NCBI GenBank assembly: GCA_002427745.1
Contig: DIYF01000017.1
Location: 40,901-104,900 of the forward strand
Direction of reading: 5' to 3'
DNA: 64,000 nt
Source: Roseivirga sp. UBA6061
GTDB lineage: Bacteria; Bacteroidota; Bacteroidia; Cytophagales; Cyclobacteriaceae
Position 1 is the stretch's first letter. Every line of letters starts with the position of its first letter. Of this stretch, positions 15,676-24,315 are shown in pieces. The notes under the pieces were generated by a model. It worked only from the letters and a program-made list of their open reading frames with translations, did not search any database and had not been told where the DNA came from. Made by a program: the position numbers and the translations under genes.

Positions 15676-16782
15676 ATGACAAAATACAGCAGAAGAAAAT
15701 GGCTCGGCAGTGCCACCCTTGCCAGTTCGGCCTTACTGTTCAACCTGGGGGCCATTTGTGCCAATGAGGCCATAGTTTCAGGTCCCTCTCTCCTAAGGCT
15801 CAATGCCAATGAAAACCCCTATGGACCCTCTCCCAAGGTGCTCGTAGCACTACAGAAAAGCCTTTCCGGATCTAACCGCTACCCATTTCAGCAGGCTGAA
15901 GATTTGGTAGAGCAACTTGCGCGATACCATAACCTGCCCTCCTCACATTTTATGCTGGGGGCCGGTAGCACACAGCTGCTTAAGCTTCTGGCACAATGGG
16001 CACTTATGAATCAGTATCATGTCAGCTATGCTGCTCCTACTTTTGACATTCTGCCAAAATATGTAGCCCGTTTCGGAGGCCATACCACCAAAACCCAGCT
16101 TACCACGGGGAAAGTACACAACCTGAATGCCCTGGAGGAAGCAAGCAGAAAGCATCCCGGAATCGTATATGTGGTCAACCCCAATAACCCCACCGGCACC
16201 TCAGTAAACAGAAACGACCTGATCAGATTCTGTAAGCAGGTAAGCTCACATTCCTATATAGTGCTCGATGAGGCCTACATTGAGTATTTGGGAGATGAGA
16301 ACTCGCTCAAAGATCTCATAAGAGACAATCCTCGGATTATCATTGTCCGTACCTTTTCTAAGATCTACGGACTGGCCGGACTTCGCGTAGGCTTCCTTAT
16401 GGCTCACCCTGATACGATCAGCACTTTATCTGCACTGGAAATCTGGCCCAACAGCGGCCTGGGTCTGCCGGGTATCATGGCAGCCTCAGCCAGTCTCTCT
16501 GACTCACAGTTTGTTGCAAGCTCCCGCAGGCAAAACCAGGCCTGTCTGGATTATACACGCGAGCAACTTAAGGCACTCGACATTGCTTCCATCCCTTCCG
16601 CCACTAACTTTCTCTACTTCGACTCCTCAGGCCACACTGGCGATTTTAATACTGAAATGAGTGCCCATTCCGTGCTGGTGCGTGAGTTGGAAGACTCCGG
16701 AAAAACCTGGGTCCGGGTGAGTATGGGCACTATGGAAGATATGAAACGCTTTATCTCAATAATCAAAAAAGTATGGTCTTAA
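15676..16782 (+). CDS. exported HisC-like PLP aminotransferase (Tat signal)
   Basis: The protein begins with a twin-arginine-type signal (SRRKWLG, then a hydrophobic stretch to about residue 30). The body is a class I/II aminotransferase close to histidinol-phosphate aminotransferase: LNANENPYGPSPKV, VVNPNNPTGT, VLDEAYIEYLG, and the PLP lysine in TFSKIYGLAGLRVGF. No his biosynthesis genes are nearby, and export makes a role in histidine synthesis unlikely. Tat export fits an enzyme that folds around PLP before transport. The substrate is unknown. Length, 368 residues, equals a normal HisC plus the signal. Confidence 0.8.
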   Translation: MTKYSRRKWLGSATLASSALLFNLGAICANEAIVSGPSLLRLNANENPYGPSPKVLVALQKSLSGSNRYPFQQAEDLVEQLARYHNLPSSHFMLGAGSTQLLKLLAQWALMNQYHVSYAAPTFDILPKYVARFGGHTTKTQLTTGKVHNLNALEEASRKHPGIVYVVNPNNPTGTSVNRNDLIRFCKQVSSHSYIVLDEAYIEYLGDENSLKDLIRDNPRIIIVRTFSKIYGLAGLRVGFLMAHPDTISTLSALEIWPNSGLGLPGIMAASASLSDSQFVASSRRQNQACLDYTREQLKALDIASIPSATNFLYFDSSGHTGDFNTEMSAHSVLVRELEDSGKTWVRVSMGTMEDMKRFISIIKKVWS

Positions 16783-16811
16783 GGCCATCTCTCTTTAACA
16801 AAACAATCAAT

Positions 16812-17240
16812 ATGAAACACATTAAACCCTTACTGTCACTGGTCATCCTCATTCTCTCAGGCACTCATCTGCAGGCACAATCCAATGCGGAAGACCATGC
16901 TGCTATTTCCACCACGCTGAACTACTACCTGGAAGGTGGTACACAAAACGATTTCAGTACCTTGAGCAAAGCCTTTCATCCCAATGCCACCATGAAATCA
17001 GTGGGAGAAAATGGCATCAGAGAGACCAATGCGGTGGCCTTCTTTAAAAAAGGCATGAAGCCGGGTCCGGCACAGAACAGAAAGACGCGCATCGTCTCTG
17101 TTGACATCAGTGGTACGGCTGCCAATGCCCGGCTGGAAATTGAATACGATACCTTCACCTTTATCGATTACATGCACCTGCTCAAAATTGATGGCGAATG
17201 GAAAATTGTAAGCAAAATATTCTATAAGAAAGATCACTAA
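16812..17240 (+). CDS. exported lumazine-binding-like NTF2-fold protein
   Basis: The ATG at 16812 gives MKHIKPLLSLVILILSG and a signal peptide ending near LQAQ. The earlier in-frame start at 16773 would overlap the aminotransferase and place polar residues before the signal. The mature part has the family features ISTTLNYYLEGGTQNDF, LSKAFHPNATMK, then HLLKIDGEWKIVSKIFYKK, as in putative lumazine-binding (SnoaL-like) proteins. It follows the HisC-like gene after 29 bp and is probably co-transcribed. The pair may act on one exported substrate; that is inference. Confidence 0.75.
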   Translation: MKHIKPLLSLVILILSGTHLQAQSNAEDHAAISTTLNYYLEGGTQNDFSTLSKAFHPNATMKSVGENGIRETNAVAFFKKGMKPGPAQNRKTRIVSVDISGTAANARLEIEYDTFTFIDYMHLLKIDGEWKIVSKIFYKKDH

Positions 17241-17300
17241 AAACCTACCTAGAAACGCTTTAAACAGGGGAAATTCTATAACTTCATGTAGTCTTTCCGA

Positions 17301-17325
17301 AAGCCTCCTTCAGTGAGGCTTTTTC
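17301..17325 (+). terminator. Rho-independent terminator before prs
   Basis: AGCCTC (17302-17307) pairs with GAGGCT (17315-17320) around a 7-base loop and is followed by TTTTT. It separates the aminotransferase/NTF2 unit from prs. Confidence 0.8.
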
Positions 17326-17337
17326 TATTTATTTCCT

Positions 17338-17345
17338 TACCTTTG
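17338..17345 (+). promoter_or_regulatory. Bacteroidota -7 box (TAnnTTTG) of prs
   Basis: TACCTTTG matches the phylum consensus TAnnTTTG exactly and lies 34 bp before the prs ATG. The matching -33 TTG element is not clear, although the preceding T-rich stretch is in the right area. Confidence 0.6.
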
Positions 17346-17379
17346 CGGTTCATTTGGCAAGCCATCTAATTTGAAGAAC

Positions 17380-18303
17380 ATGAACAACTTATTATTTGCG
17401 GGGACGGATACAGGGGACTTAGGTAAAAAGATCGCTGAATTCTACGGCAAATCCTTAGGTTCCATTAAGCTTCAGAAGTTCAGTGATGGCGAAATGGCCC
17501 CTTATTATACCGAATCAGTAAGGGGAGCCAATGTATTCCTGATTCAGTCTACCCTTCCACCGGCAGATAACCTTATGGAGCTTTGCCTCATGATTGATGC
17601 AGCCAAGCGTGCCAGTGCCTATAAGGCCATTGCCGTAATTCCTTATTTCGGCTATGCGCGTCAGGACAGGAAAGACAAGCCCAGGATTGCCATTGGAGCC
17701 AAACTGATTGCCAATATTCTTACGGCAGCGGGTGCGGATCGTGTCATGACTTGTGATTTGCATGCAGGCCAGATTCAGGGCTTCTTCGATATTCCGGTAG
17801 ATCACCTGGATGGTTCCACCATCTTTGTACCTTACCTGAGAAGGCTCAATCTGGACAACCTGCTTTTTGCTTCTCCTGATGTGGGAGGTGTGAAGAGAAC
17901 GAGAACTTTCGCTCAGCACTTTAATGCCGAGATGGTAGTAATCGATAAGCATCGTAAGAAGGCTAATGAAGTGGCTGAAATGCGCATCATTGGTAATGTA
18001 GAAGGCAAACACGTGGTGCTGGTAGATGACCTGATTGATACAGGAGGCACCATTTGTAAAGCTGCCGGTATTATCATGGACCAGGGTGCTCTATCTGTAA
18101 GAGCTTTCTGTACACATGCTGTTCTTTCAGGCAAGGCTTATGATAACATCAACAACTCAAGACTGGAAGAGCTGGTGGTAACAGACACCATTCCATTGAA
18201 ACAAAAATCCGATAAGATCAGAGTGCTGACGGTAGCCGAGCTTTTTGCCAAGGCCATCAGCAGCGTGACTACGGATGCATCCATTAGTAAATTATTTATT
18301 TAA
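17380..18303 (+). CDS. prs: ribose-phosphate pyrophosphokinase
   Basis: Makes PRPP from ribose 5-phosphate and ATP for nucleotide, histidine and NAD synthesis in the cytoplasm. Family landmarks are FSDGEMAPYYTESVRG, the catalytic-loop region SPDVGGVKRTR, the metal-binding DLHAGQIQGFF and the PRPP-binding loop VLVDDLIDTGGT. At 307 residues it has normal length. The ATG at 17380 is chosen; a TTG nine bases upstream is in frame but adds nothing conserved. Next are rplY (12 bp gap) and pth, a common bacterial gene order, so a shared transcript from the TAnnTTTG box is likely. Confidence 0.95.
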   Translation: MNNLLFAGTDTGDLGKKIAEFYGKSLGSIKLQKFSDGEMAPYYTESVRGANVFLIQSTLPPADNLMELCLMIDAAKRASAYKAIAVIPYFGYARQDRKDKPRIAIGAKLIANILTAAGADRVMTCDLHAGQIQGFFDIPVDHLDGSTIFVPYLRRLNLDNLLFASPDVGGVKRTRTFAQHFNAEMVVIDKHRKKANEVAEMRIIGNVEGKHVVLVDDLIDTGGTICKAAGIIMDQGALSVRAFCTHAVLSGKAYDNINNSRLEELVVTDTIPLKQKSDKIRVLTVAELFAKAISSVTTDASISKLFI

Positions 18304-18315
18304 TACATATACATT

Positions 18316-18915
18316 ATGAGAACAGTAGAGATTATAGGGTATAAAAGAGCAAATCTCGGTAAATCAGAATCAAAACGCCTCAGAAATGAGGGCCAGGTGC
18401 CTTGCGTTTTGTATGGTGGAAGCGAGCAAGTTCATTTTTATGCACCCGCCATCCAATTCAGAGACATCGTATACACTCCGGAGCCTGCGTTCGTTAAGTT
18501 GAACATTGAAGGTTACGAAGTTGAAGCCATCCTGCAGGATTCACAGTTTCACCCGGTAAGTGAGGTGATGTTACACGCTGATTTCCTTCAGTTATTCAAA
18601 GGCAAACAAATCAAAATGGACATTCCTGTTAAAACAACAGGTACTTCTCCAGGTGTGGCCAATGGTGGTGCTTTGACTATCAAAAAGCCAAAATTATCTG
18701 TTCAGGCTTTGCCAAAAGATATGCCTGACCACATTGCCGTTGATATTTCTGAGCTGAAATTAGGTAAGTCAACAAAAGTAGGTGAACTACCTAAAGGTGA
18801 CTACACTATTTTGAACAGTCCATTGGTGACTATTGCGTCAGTGGCTATTCCAAGAGCACTCAGAGGTAAATCTGCAGAAGAGCTGGAAGCTGAAGAAGCT
18901 GAAGCAGCAGAATAA
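18316..18915 (+). CDS. rplY: 50S ribosomal protein L25 (CTC/TL5 form)
   Basis: The 199-residue protein has the N-terminal 5S rRNA-binding L25 domain (KRANLGKSESKRLRNEGQVP, then VPCVLYGG) followed by the C-terminal TL5-type beta domain (DIPVKTTGTSPGVANGG, then PDHIAVDISELKLG). It ends with an acidic alanine/glutamate tail, which is typical of the CTC form. It binds 5S rRNA in the large subunit. The gene lies between prs and pth and is followed by a strong terminator. Confidence 0.95.
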   Translation: MRTVEIIGYKRANLGKSESKRLRNEGQVPCVLYGGSEQVHFYAPAIQFRDIVYTPEPAFVKLNIEGYEVEAILQDSQFHPVSEVMLHADFLQLFKGKQIKMDIPVKTTGTSPGVANGGALTIKKPKLSVQALPKDMPDHIAVDISELKLGKSTKVGELPKGDYTILNSPLVTIASVAIPRALRGKSAEELEAEEAEAAE

Positions 18916-18937
18916 GTCTTACCTGATAATATTTAAG

Positions 18938-18968
18938 AAATCCTGTTCAGAAATGAGCAGGATTTTTT
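18938..18968 (+). terminator. Rho-independent terminator after rplY
   Basis: AAATCCTG (18938-18945) pairs with CAGGATTT (18958-18965) around a 12-base loop, followed by a run of T. It probably ends the prs-rplY transcript; pth starts 27 bp later. Confidence 0.8.
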
Positions 18969-18994
18969 TATTTCACCCTGTCTAAACGCATTCC

Positions 18995-19555
18995 ATGAAA
19001 TACCTGATAGCCGGACTCGGCAACATAGGACCAGAGTACGAACTCACCCGCCACAATATTGGCTTTCTGACCCTCGATCGCCTGGCAGATCAAAAGGACG
19101 TGAAGTTTGAAATGAGTCGGCTGGCCTATCATACTGATTTTAAATTCAAGGGCCGTACCATCCATATGATCAAGCCAACCACCTATATGAACCTGAGTGG
19201 TAAGGCCATCAGACACTGGATGACGGAATTAAAAATCCCCATCGAAAATGTACTGGTGATCGTGGACGATATTGCCATCCCCTTCGGGAAGCTGCGGATG
19301 CGTCCCAAAGGCTCCAGTGCAGGACATAACGGACTGAAAAACATAGAGCAGTTGCTGGGTGGGCAAAACTACGCAAGGCTCAAATTTGGCGTGAGTGATG
19401 ACTTTCCCAAAGGCCGCCAGGTAGATTATGTACTCAGCCCCTTTACCCAAAAAGAGTTTGATGAGCTTCCTTTTATCATGGATAAGGCTATTGACATGAT
19501 CCAGGGCTTCTGCACGATCGGTGTGGCCCGTACTATGAGTCAGTATAATGGGTAG
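18995..19555 (+). CDS. pth: aminoacyl-tRNA hydrolase
   Basis: Releases peptides from prematurely dropped peptidyl-tRNA. The 186-residue protein shows the whole Pth signature: [18 protein letters not shown] with the catalytic H20, [24 protein letters not shown] and [12 protein letters not shown]. Length is normal. The gene follows the rplY terminator closely, so it needs its own promoter or read-through. It is followed by an array of hairpin repeats. Confidence 0.95.
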   Translation: MKYLIAGLGNIGPEYELTRHNIGFLTLDRLADQKDVKFEMSRLAYHTDFKFKGRTIHMIKPTTYMNLSGKAIRHWMTELKIPIENVLVIVDDIAIPFGKLRMRPKGSSAGHNGLKNIEQLLGGQNYARLKFGVSDDFPKGRQVDYVLSPFTQKEFDELPFIMDKAIDMIQGFCTIGVARTMSQYNG

Positions 19556-19580
19556 TGTCTCCAGGCCCAATTGCTCTCTC

Positions 19581-20121
19581 CTGTCAGCACCAAGGATCAG
19601 ACGGCATCGGCTTTAGGAAGCAAGTTATCAGTTATTGGTTATCAGTAATCAGGGGGAGTGGCTTATAAGCATCCGAATTAGCAATCCCCGTCAGCACCGC
19701 ATATCAGACGGGTAAAGTCTGCAGGCTCAATTGCTCTCTGTCGTCAGCATCAAGGATCAGACGACATCAGATCTAGGGGCAAGTTATCAGGGATCGGTTA
19801 TTAGTAATCAGGGGGATAACGCATAAGTATCCGAATTAGTAATCCCCGTCAGCACCGCAGGTCAGACGGCATCAGTTTTAGGGGGCAGGTTATCAGGGAT
19901 TGGTTATTAGTAATCAGTGGGGGGAATGCATAAGTATCTAATCCCCATCAGTACCGAAGGTCAGACGGGCGATGTTTGTGAGCCTAATTGCTATCTCCCA
20001 TCAGTACTGTAGGTCAGACGGTATCAGCTTTAAGGGGCAGGTTATCAGTAATCGGGCATCAGTAATCAGTGGGGGTAATATAAGTATCGAGTTCTCCCCG
20101 TCAGTACCGCAGGTCAGACGG
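19581..20121. repeat. array of seven REP-like hairpin units
   Basis: A ~25-base unit with consensus CCGTCAG-NACCGCAGG-TCAGACGG occurs at 19581-19604, 19687-19711, 19741-19763, 19846-19869, 19944-19968, 19997-20021 and 20097-20121. CCGTC at one end pairs with GACGG at the other. Units 1, 3 and 6 follow a shared AATTGCT-type leader, while 2, 4, 5 and 7 follow ATCCCC or CTCCCC. Between units, variants of GTTATCAGGGATCGGTTATT and AGTAATCAGGGGG recur. Start-to-start distances are about 106, 54, 105, 98, 53 and 100 bases, so two unit types alternate. The array fills the space between pth and the converging transporter gene. No gene is supported inside it. Confidence 0.8.
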
Positions 20122-20213
20122 TGTCAGGTCTGGAGGCAAGCTATCAGGGATCAGGTGGGGAGTGCTTGGAAAGACTATTAACCAATAACTAAGCACCATT
20201 AACCAAACAGAGT

Positions 20214-21104
20214 TTATTTCTTTCGTGAGACTACATAGATCCCGACAATCACCACCAGGGTGCCCAGAATCTGTAGAGATGATAAACGCTCATCCAGAAA
20301 GATATTGGCCAGGATGATGGTAGAAACCGGCCCGAGACTGCCGATAATAGAGAAGTTGGGCGCTCCTAGAACTTTGATAGCCTCAGAAATCAGGTAGGAA
20401 GGAATCACCGTGGACAATACAGCCATCGCTATGGAGATCCCATACACTGCTATATCATACTGCCACAACTCACTGATATCCTGGGTCAAGGCATAGAACA
20501 GGATAATGCTCAGGCTCGCCACCGTCATGGCGTAGGAAGTAAAGGTGACTGAACCGAACTTTGGAATCAGCCAGCCACTGCCCACCAGATAGCCGGCATA
20601 GGTCACCGCACTGCCAAATACCAAAAGCCCTCCCAGAATTACATCACTACCATCAATGGTAACGGCTCCCCAGAAGGTAATGATAATGCCCAGATAGGAA
20701 ATCAGGATCGCCAGTATCTGTACCCGCGTAATCGCCTTCTTCAGAAAAATCCTGGACATAAAAAGCACCACAGTCGGATACAGAAATAAAATGATCCGCT
20801 CCAGACTGGCCTGGATATGTTGTAAACCCAAAAAGTCGAGATAGCTGGCAGCAAAATATCCCATCATCCCAAAAACCACGATCCAGAGATAGTCTTTCCT
20901 CACAATCTTCTCAGGATGAGCAGGCTTACGAATGATGGTCAGGGTAGCATAAAACGGTAAGGCAAAGAGCATTCTCAACAGCAGCAATGGAATGGGATCA
21001 ATATCATACTGATACGCCATCTTCACCATCACGGCTTTAGCAGAGAACAGTACAACCCCGAGTATTCCTAAAAAGACAGCTATGGTTTTGGCGCTCCTGA
21101 TCAT
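20214..21104 (-). CDS. EamA/DMT-family transporter
   Basis: The 296-residue protein has ten hydrophobic segments arranged as two EamA repeats (about 5-140 and 150-290). The second repeat contains the family-type LGPVSTIILANIFLDERLSS and ends with a short basic tail (VVSRKK). Members export or take up small metabolites such as amino acids or nucleotide sugars across the inner membrane; the substrate is not predictable. The gene ends against the hairpin array, and its start region faces the plus-strand gene at 21253. Confidence 0.85.
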   Translation of the reverse strand: MIRSAKTIAVFLGILGVVLFSAKAVMVKMAYQYDIDPIPLLLLRMLFALPFYATLTIIRKPAHPEKIVRKDYLWIVVFGMMGYFAASYLDFLGLQHIQASLERIILFLYPTVVLFMSRIFLKKAITRVQILAILISYLGIIITFWGAVTIDGSDVILGGLLVFGSAVTYAGYLVGSGWLIPKFGSVTFTSYAMTVASLSIILFYALTQDISELWQYDIAVYGISIAMAVLSTVIPSYLISEAIKVLGAPNFSIIGSLGPVSTIILANIFLDERLSSLQILGTLVVIVGIYVVSRKK

Positions 21105-21252
21105 TGAGATCGCGAAGCTAAGAGAATCTCTATATACCCCACTAAAAATCTATATGAGATTACGATTTCAATTCCTTCTTCTTTTAAATGCTATACGCTG
21201 TCTCACGACAGGGTCAACTTTCAAACTGCATTATCGTTATCCAAACAAACTT

Positions 21253-21672
21253 ATGATGGCAATAGGCGTATTCGCAGCAGTCAATATTCTGACCCTCACG
21301 CTGATCTTTCTTCATCTTAAAAGATCAAATTCTGTAAGGTTGTTTGGTATATATTTAATTGCATTTGTATTTCTCCTGGAGATAGTGAATGGCGATGACT
21401 ACGATCTCATTCGATATGCACTGGAACACGAGTATTACCCGTTTAAATTCTTCTTCCAGATTTTTTCATTGTTTGTACCGGTCCTTCTGGGGATTATTCA
21501 TCTGATAAAAGGTGGTAGATTGTTCCCTATATCAAAAAACAAACTGGTTCTGGCAGGAATACTCTTCCTGGCATTATACCTTTTTGCAGAAGCTCCTCTG
21601 CATGGAATTCACGGAGACTTTGGAGGTAACCAGCATGGACATTCCTATTGGAGTGATGGTCATCTGCATTGA
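21253..21672 (+). CDS. small membrane protein with histidine-rich C-terminus
   Basis: From the ATG at 21253 the product has 139 residues with four hydrophobic segments (about 5-20, 30-45, 67-85 and 99-117). The tail HGIHGDFGGNQHGHSYWSDGHLH-type region holds six histidines in its last ~23 residues and could bind metal. The frame is open back to 21082, but that would overlap the transporter start and adds an unconvincing leader. No family was recognised. It is convergent with the response regulator at 21709. Confidence 0.5.
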   Translation: MMAIGVFAAVNILTLTLIFLHLKRSNSVRLFGIYLIAFVFLLEIVNGDDYDLIRYALEHEYYPFKFFFQIFSLFVPVLLGIIHLIKGGRLFPISKNKLVLAGILFLALYLFAEAPLHGIHGDFGGNQHGHSYWSDGHLH

Positions 21673-21708
21673 CAGTTTTACAAGCTGATGAAATTGGTTT
21701 CTTAGCCG

Positions 21709-22455
21709 TTAAATTATGCCTTTCGTGCCTAAAGCCTGCATAAAGGCATCGCGCATGCGCTTGCTGATGGTCAGCGTATGCTGCTCAATCTTTACCATAT
21801 TACCCTCTACCTCTTCTATACGATTGATATTGACAATACAGGAACGGTGGATACGGAAAAAGTCAGACGATGGCAGCATTTCTTCCATAAAACCGGTGGT
21901 TTGCAGTGCGAGCAATACATCGTTTTCAGTATGCAGCTTCACATACTCACCGAAGCTTTCTACAAAGAGGATTTCTGCATACTTCACCTTAACCATCTTT
22001 CGGTTGGTCTTTACAAAAAAGAAGTCGGAGGCTCTGGCAGTTTCCGGGGGCTGGTCAGTTTTAAGATTAGCAACAGGTTCTTCTTTTGAGAACTGAATCA
22101 ATTCAATCGCCTTGTCAATGGCGCGGCAGAAGCGCTGAAAAGAAATGGGCTTCACCAGGTAATCAATCACATCCAGCTCGTAGCCTTCCAGCGCATATTC
22201 TGAATAGGCCGTGGTAAAAATGGTCACGGGTTGGTGCTTCAGGGTTTTTACGAGGTCAATACCCGTCAGGTCATCCATCTGGATATCAGTCAGCAGGATA
22301 TCAACTTCTCCCTTATTAATGATTCGCTTGGCGTCTAATGCATTGCCCGCTGTCCCCACTACCTCCAGTTCCGTCATTTTCTTTGCATAGCTGAGCAGCA
22401 GGTCTCTGGCTGGCTCCTCATCATCTACAATCAGTACTTTATAATGCTTTTCCAT
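21709..22455 (-). CDS. LytTR-family response regulator
   Basis: The 248-residue protein has a receiver domain (IVDDEEPA, phospho-acceptor D57 in LLTDIQMDD, the lysine in YLVKPISFQRF) and a C-terminal LytTR domain (about 145-245: FFVKTNRKMVKVKYAEILFV, FFRIHRSCIVNINRIEEVEG, TISKRMRDAFM). It is directly preceded by its kinase; the two frames abut without a gap. This is the AlgR/LytR type of regulator that binds imperfect direct repeats. Targets are not known. Confidence 0.9.
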   Translation of the reverse strand: MEKHYKVLIVDDEEPARDLLLSYAKKMTELEVVGTAGNALDAKRIINKGEVDILLTDIQMDDLTGIDLVKTLKHQPVTIFTTAYSEYALEGYELDVIDYLVKPISFQRFCRAIDKAIELIQFSKEEPVANLKTDQPPETARASDFFFVKTNRKMVKVKYAEILFVESFGEYVKLHTENDVLLALQTTGFMEEMLPSSDFFRIHRSCIVNINRIEEVEGNMVKIEQHTLTISKRMRDAFMQALGTKGII

Positions 22456-23487
22456 TTATACTTTCCTTTCCAGTGGCATGCTTACTCTGATACGGTAAAC
22501 TCCCTCCTTCTCTTCATTCTCCAGGGTATAATCATCCCCATACTGTAATTCCAGGCGTTTGACCACATTTTCATGCCCTACTCCGCCATACTTTGTTTGC
22601 GGACCCTTTCGGGTCTTTACGGTATTTGAAATCTCACAAACGCAAAGGTCTGCCTCATCTACTTCCAAATCTACCTTCAGGAAACCCGCGGGATTACTTA
22701 CCGCATCGCTATGTTTGCAGGCATTCTCCACCAGGTTAACGATGATCAGCGGAGCGATCAAATGATACCCCTTTACGCCTGAAATATTCAGGCTAATATT
22801 CTGCTGATCTGAATTCTTCATTTTATAGATCTCCAGCAAATCATCAACTGCCTCCAGCTCTTTATTCAACTCTACCTTTTCTTCACTACAATCGTAGACC
22901 ATAAACCTGAGTACAGAGGACAACCGTTCCAACATAAAGGCCGATTTTTCATTGCCCGTCTGCACATAGGAGTAAATATTGTTAAGTGTGTTAAACAGGA
23001 AATGTGGATTGATCTGGGACTTCAAAAAATTCAGCTCAGCTTCCAGCTTCTCATTTCTCAAGAGCCCCTCCTTCCGGATATTGCGATACCAGGCTTCCAC
23101 AAAGTAATAAGCGCTGGATGCCGATACCAATAAAAGAGAGATGGGAAAGGTATATAAGAAGGATTCCCAGTAAGACTCATAGCCATCTTCAGGGTACTCT
23201 GCGAAGATGGTGATATCAATAATATGGCCGATGGATGAGAACAATAACACCATCGGTATCACCAGAAGAAAAAACAAGGTTTTCTGTCCCCTGTGAAACA
23301 AGGGAAATACCAGGTGGTAATAGAGATAAACCTGTGTCACCTGAATCAGCACAAACTGTAAGGCATACAGCGAGGAGTAGAAAACTCCCAGGTAGGGTAC
23401 ATCTGCCCCAAACATGATCAGAAAGAACAAAAGCCAGACACCGACCTGTATTCTGATACTATATTTCCTGAACTGAGTTTTTTCCAT
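22456..23487 (-). CDS. LytS-type sensor histidine kinase
   Basis: Four hydrophobic segments (about residues 15-140) precede a coiled linker and the His_kinase domain with FLKSQINPHFLFNTL, phospho-acceptor at about H162, and an ATPase part with APLIIVNLVENACKHSD and KYGGVGHENVVKRL. The four-helix input plus this core is common in Bacteroidota. The start MEKTQFRKYS at 23487 is preferred; the frame is open to 23535 with a less typical leader. It is the partner of the regulator that follows with zero spacing. Confidence 0.9.
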   Translation of the reverse strand: MEKTQFRKYSIRIQVGVWLLFFLIMFGADVPYLGVFYSSLYALQFVLIQVTQVYLYYHLVFPLFHRGQKTLFFLLVIPMVLLFSSIGHIIDITIFAEYPEDGYESYWESFLYTFPISLLLVSASSAYYFVEAWYRNIRKEGLLRNEKLEAELNFLKSQINPHFLFNTLNNIYSYVQTGNEKSAFMLERLSSVLRFMVYDCSEEKVELNKELEAVDDLLEIYKMKNSDQQNISLNISGVKGYHLIAPLIIVNLVENACKHSDAVSNPAGFLKVDLEVDEADLCVCEISNTVKTRKGPQTKYGGVGHENVVKRLELQYGDDYTLENEEKEGVYRIRVSMPLERKV

Positions 23488-23749
23488 CTGCCCGAAGAAT
23501 AAGCATAAAATAAGGTAATGAGAACTTTTACACACAAAGTGTCATGGTTTTCCCTTCAATAGCCCTCAATATCCCATAAGTGGATTCGGCTAGTATTTGT
23601 CCCGAATAACCGCCCCGGTTCATCCATTCATAGGATTTCCCAAAGCGCTGATAGATTAAATATCCTTTTGTGATCGGCAATAGCTAGCATTGAAACCAGT
23701 ATCGACCAGATATCACCTAAACACCCGGGTAACACAAGCATACATCACC

Positions 23750-24286
23750 ATGAAACAACTATTGATCATACTCTTCTTAAGCGCAGGCTTTTATCAGGCC
23801 GGAGCTCAGGAACCTCCCGGCAGGCCTCCTGTTTCGGTAGGATATTTCAGCCACTACGGTTTTCAGCCGGGGCTCAAGATTGGAACCATGTTTCCCCTGG
23901 CGGGAGACACATTGAGGCAATGGGTGTTCAGTCCCCAACTAGGTTTTTTCACCAACCCCGGGGACGACACCAATGCCTTGTTTAATCTGGAAGTAGGCTA
24001 CAAAAAGCCAAAAAGAGGAAAGCATGCTTACTCCCAATGGTCTGCGGGGCTCGGTTACCTGCATCAGTCCAAGCTTCAGTCGTTTTCGATTCATCTGGGA
24101 AACGGCAATACCGGAGATCGCCAGAGAGTCGGGGACAACTTTCTGCTACCCACTATCAGCTATGAGTACGGCTGGGCTACTCACCGCAAAATAAGTTGGT
24201 ACCTGAAGCCCGCTCTCGGCATCCGGCTTCTCGGAAGAAATGAGCATAGCACCATGCTGCTTTTAGAATTTGGAATAAGGTTATGA
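23750..24286 (+). CDS. exported beta-rich protein, probably outer-membrane associated
   Basis: The ATG at 23750 gives a clear signal peptide (MKQLLIILFLSAGFYQAGAQ). The mature ~158 residues consist of alternating aromatic strands (VSVGYFSHYGFQPGLKIG, WVFSPQLGFFTNPGDD, WSAGLGYLHQSKLQSFSIHL) and end in a strand with a terminal hydrophobic/aromatic pattern (STMLLLEFGIRL), as small outer-membrane barrels do. No specific family was recognised. The in-frame codon at 23690 is less likely because it places polar residues before the signal. Confidence 0.6.
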   Translation: MKQLLIILFLSAGFYQAGAQEPPGRPPVSVGYFSHYGFQPGLKIGTMFPLAGDTLRQWVFSPQLGFFTNPGDDTNALFNLEVGYKKPKRGKHAYSQWSAGLGYLHQSKLQSFSIHLGNGNTGDRQRVGDNFLLPTISYEYGWATHRKISWYLKPALGIRLLGRNEHSTMLLLEFGIRL

Positions 24287-24315
24287 ACAGGAATAAAGGA
24301 AAAAACACCCGCACT

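Noticed and set aside
19581..20121. Regularly spaced repeats that might be a CRISPR array
   Set aside because: Unit spacing alternates between ~54 and ~105 bases, the intervening sequence is itself repeated rather than unique, the units vary, and no cas gene is near.
19972..20181. Short plus-strand frame in the hairpin array
   Set aside because: It consists only of repeat sequence.
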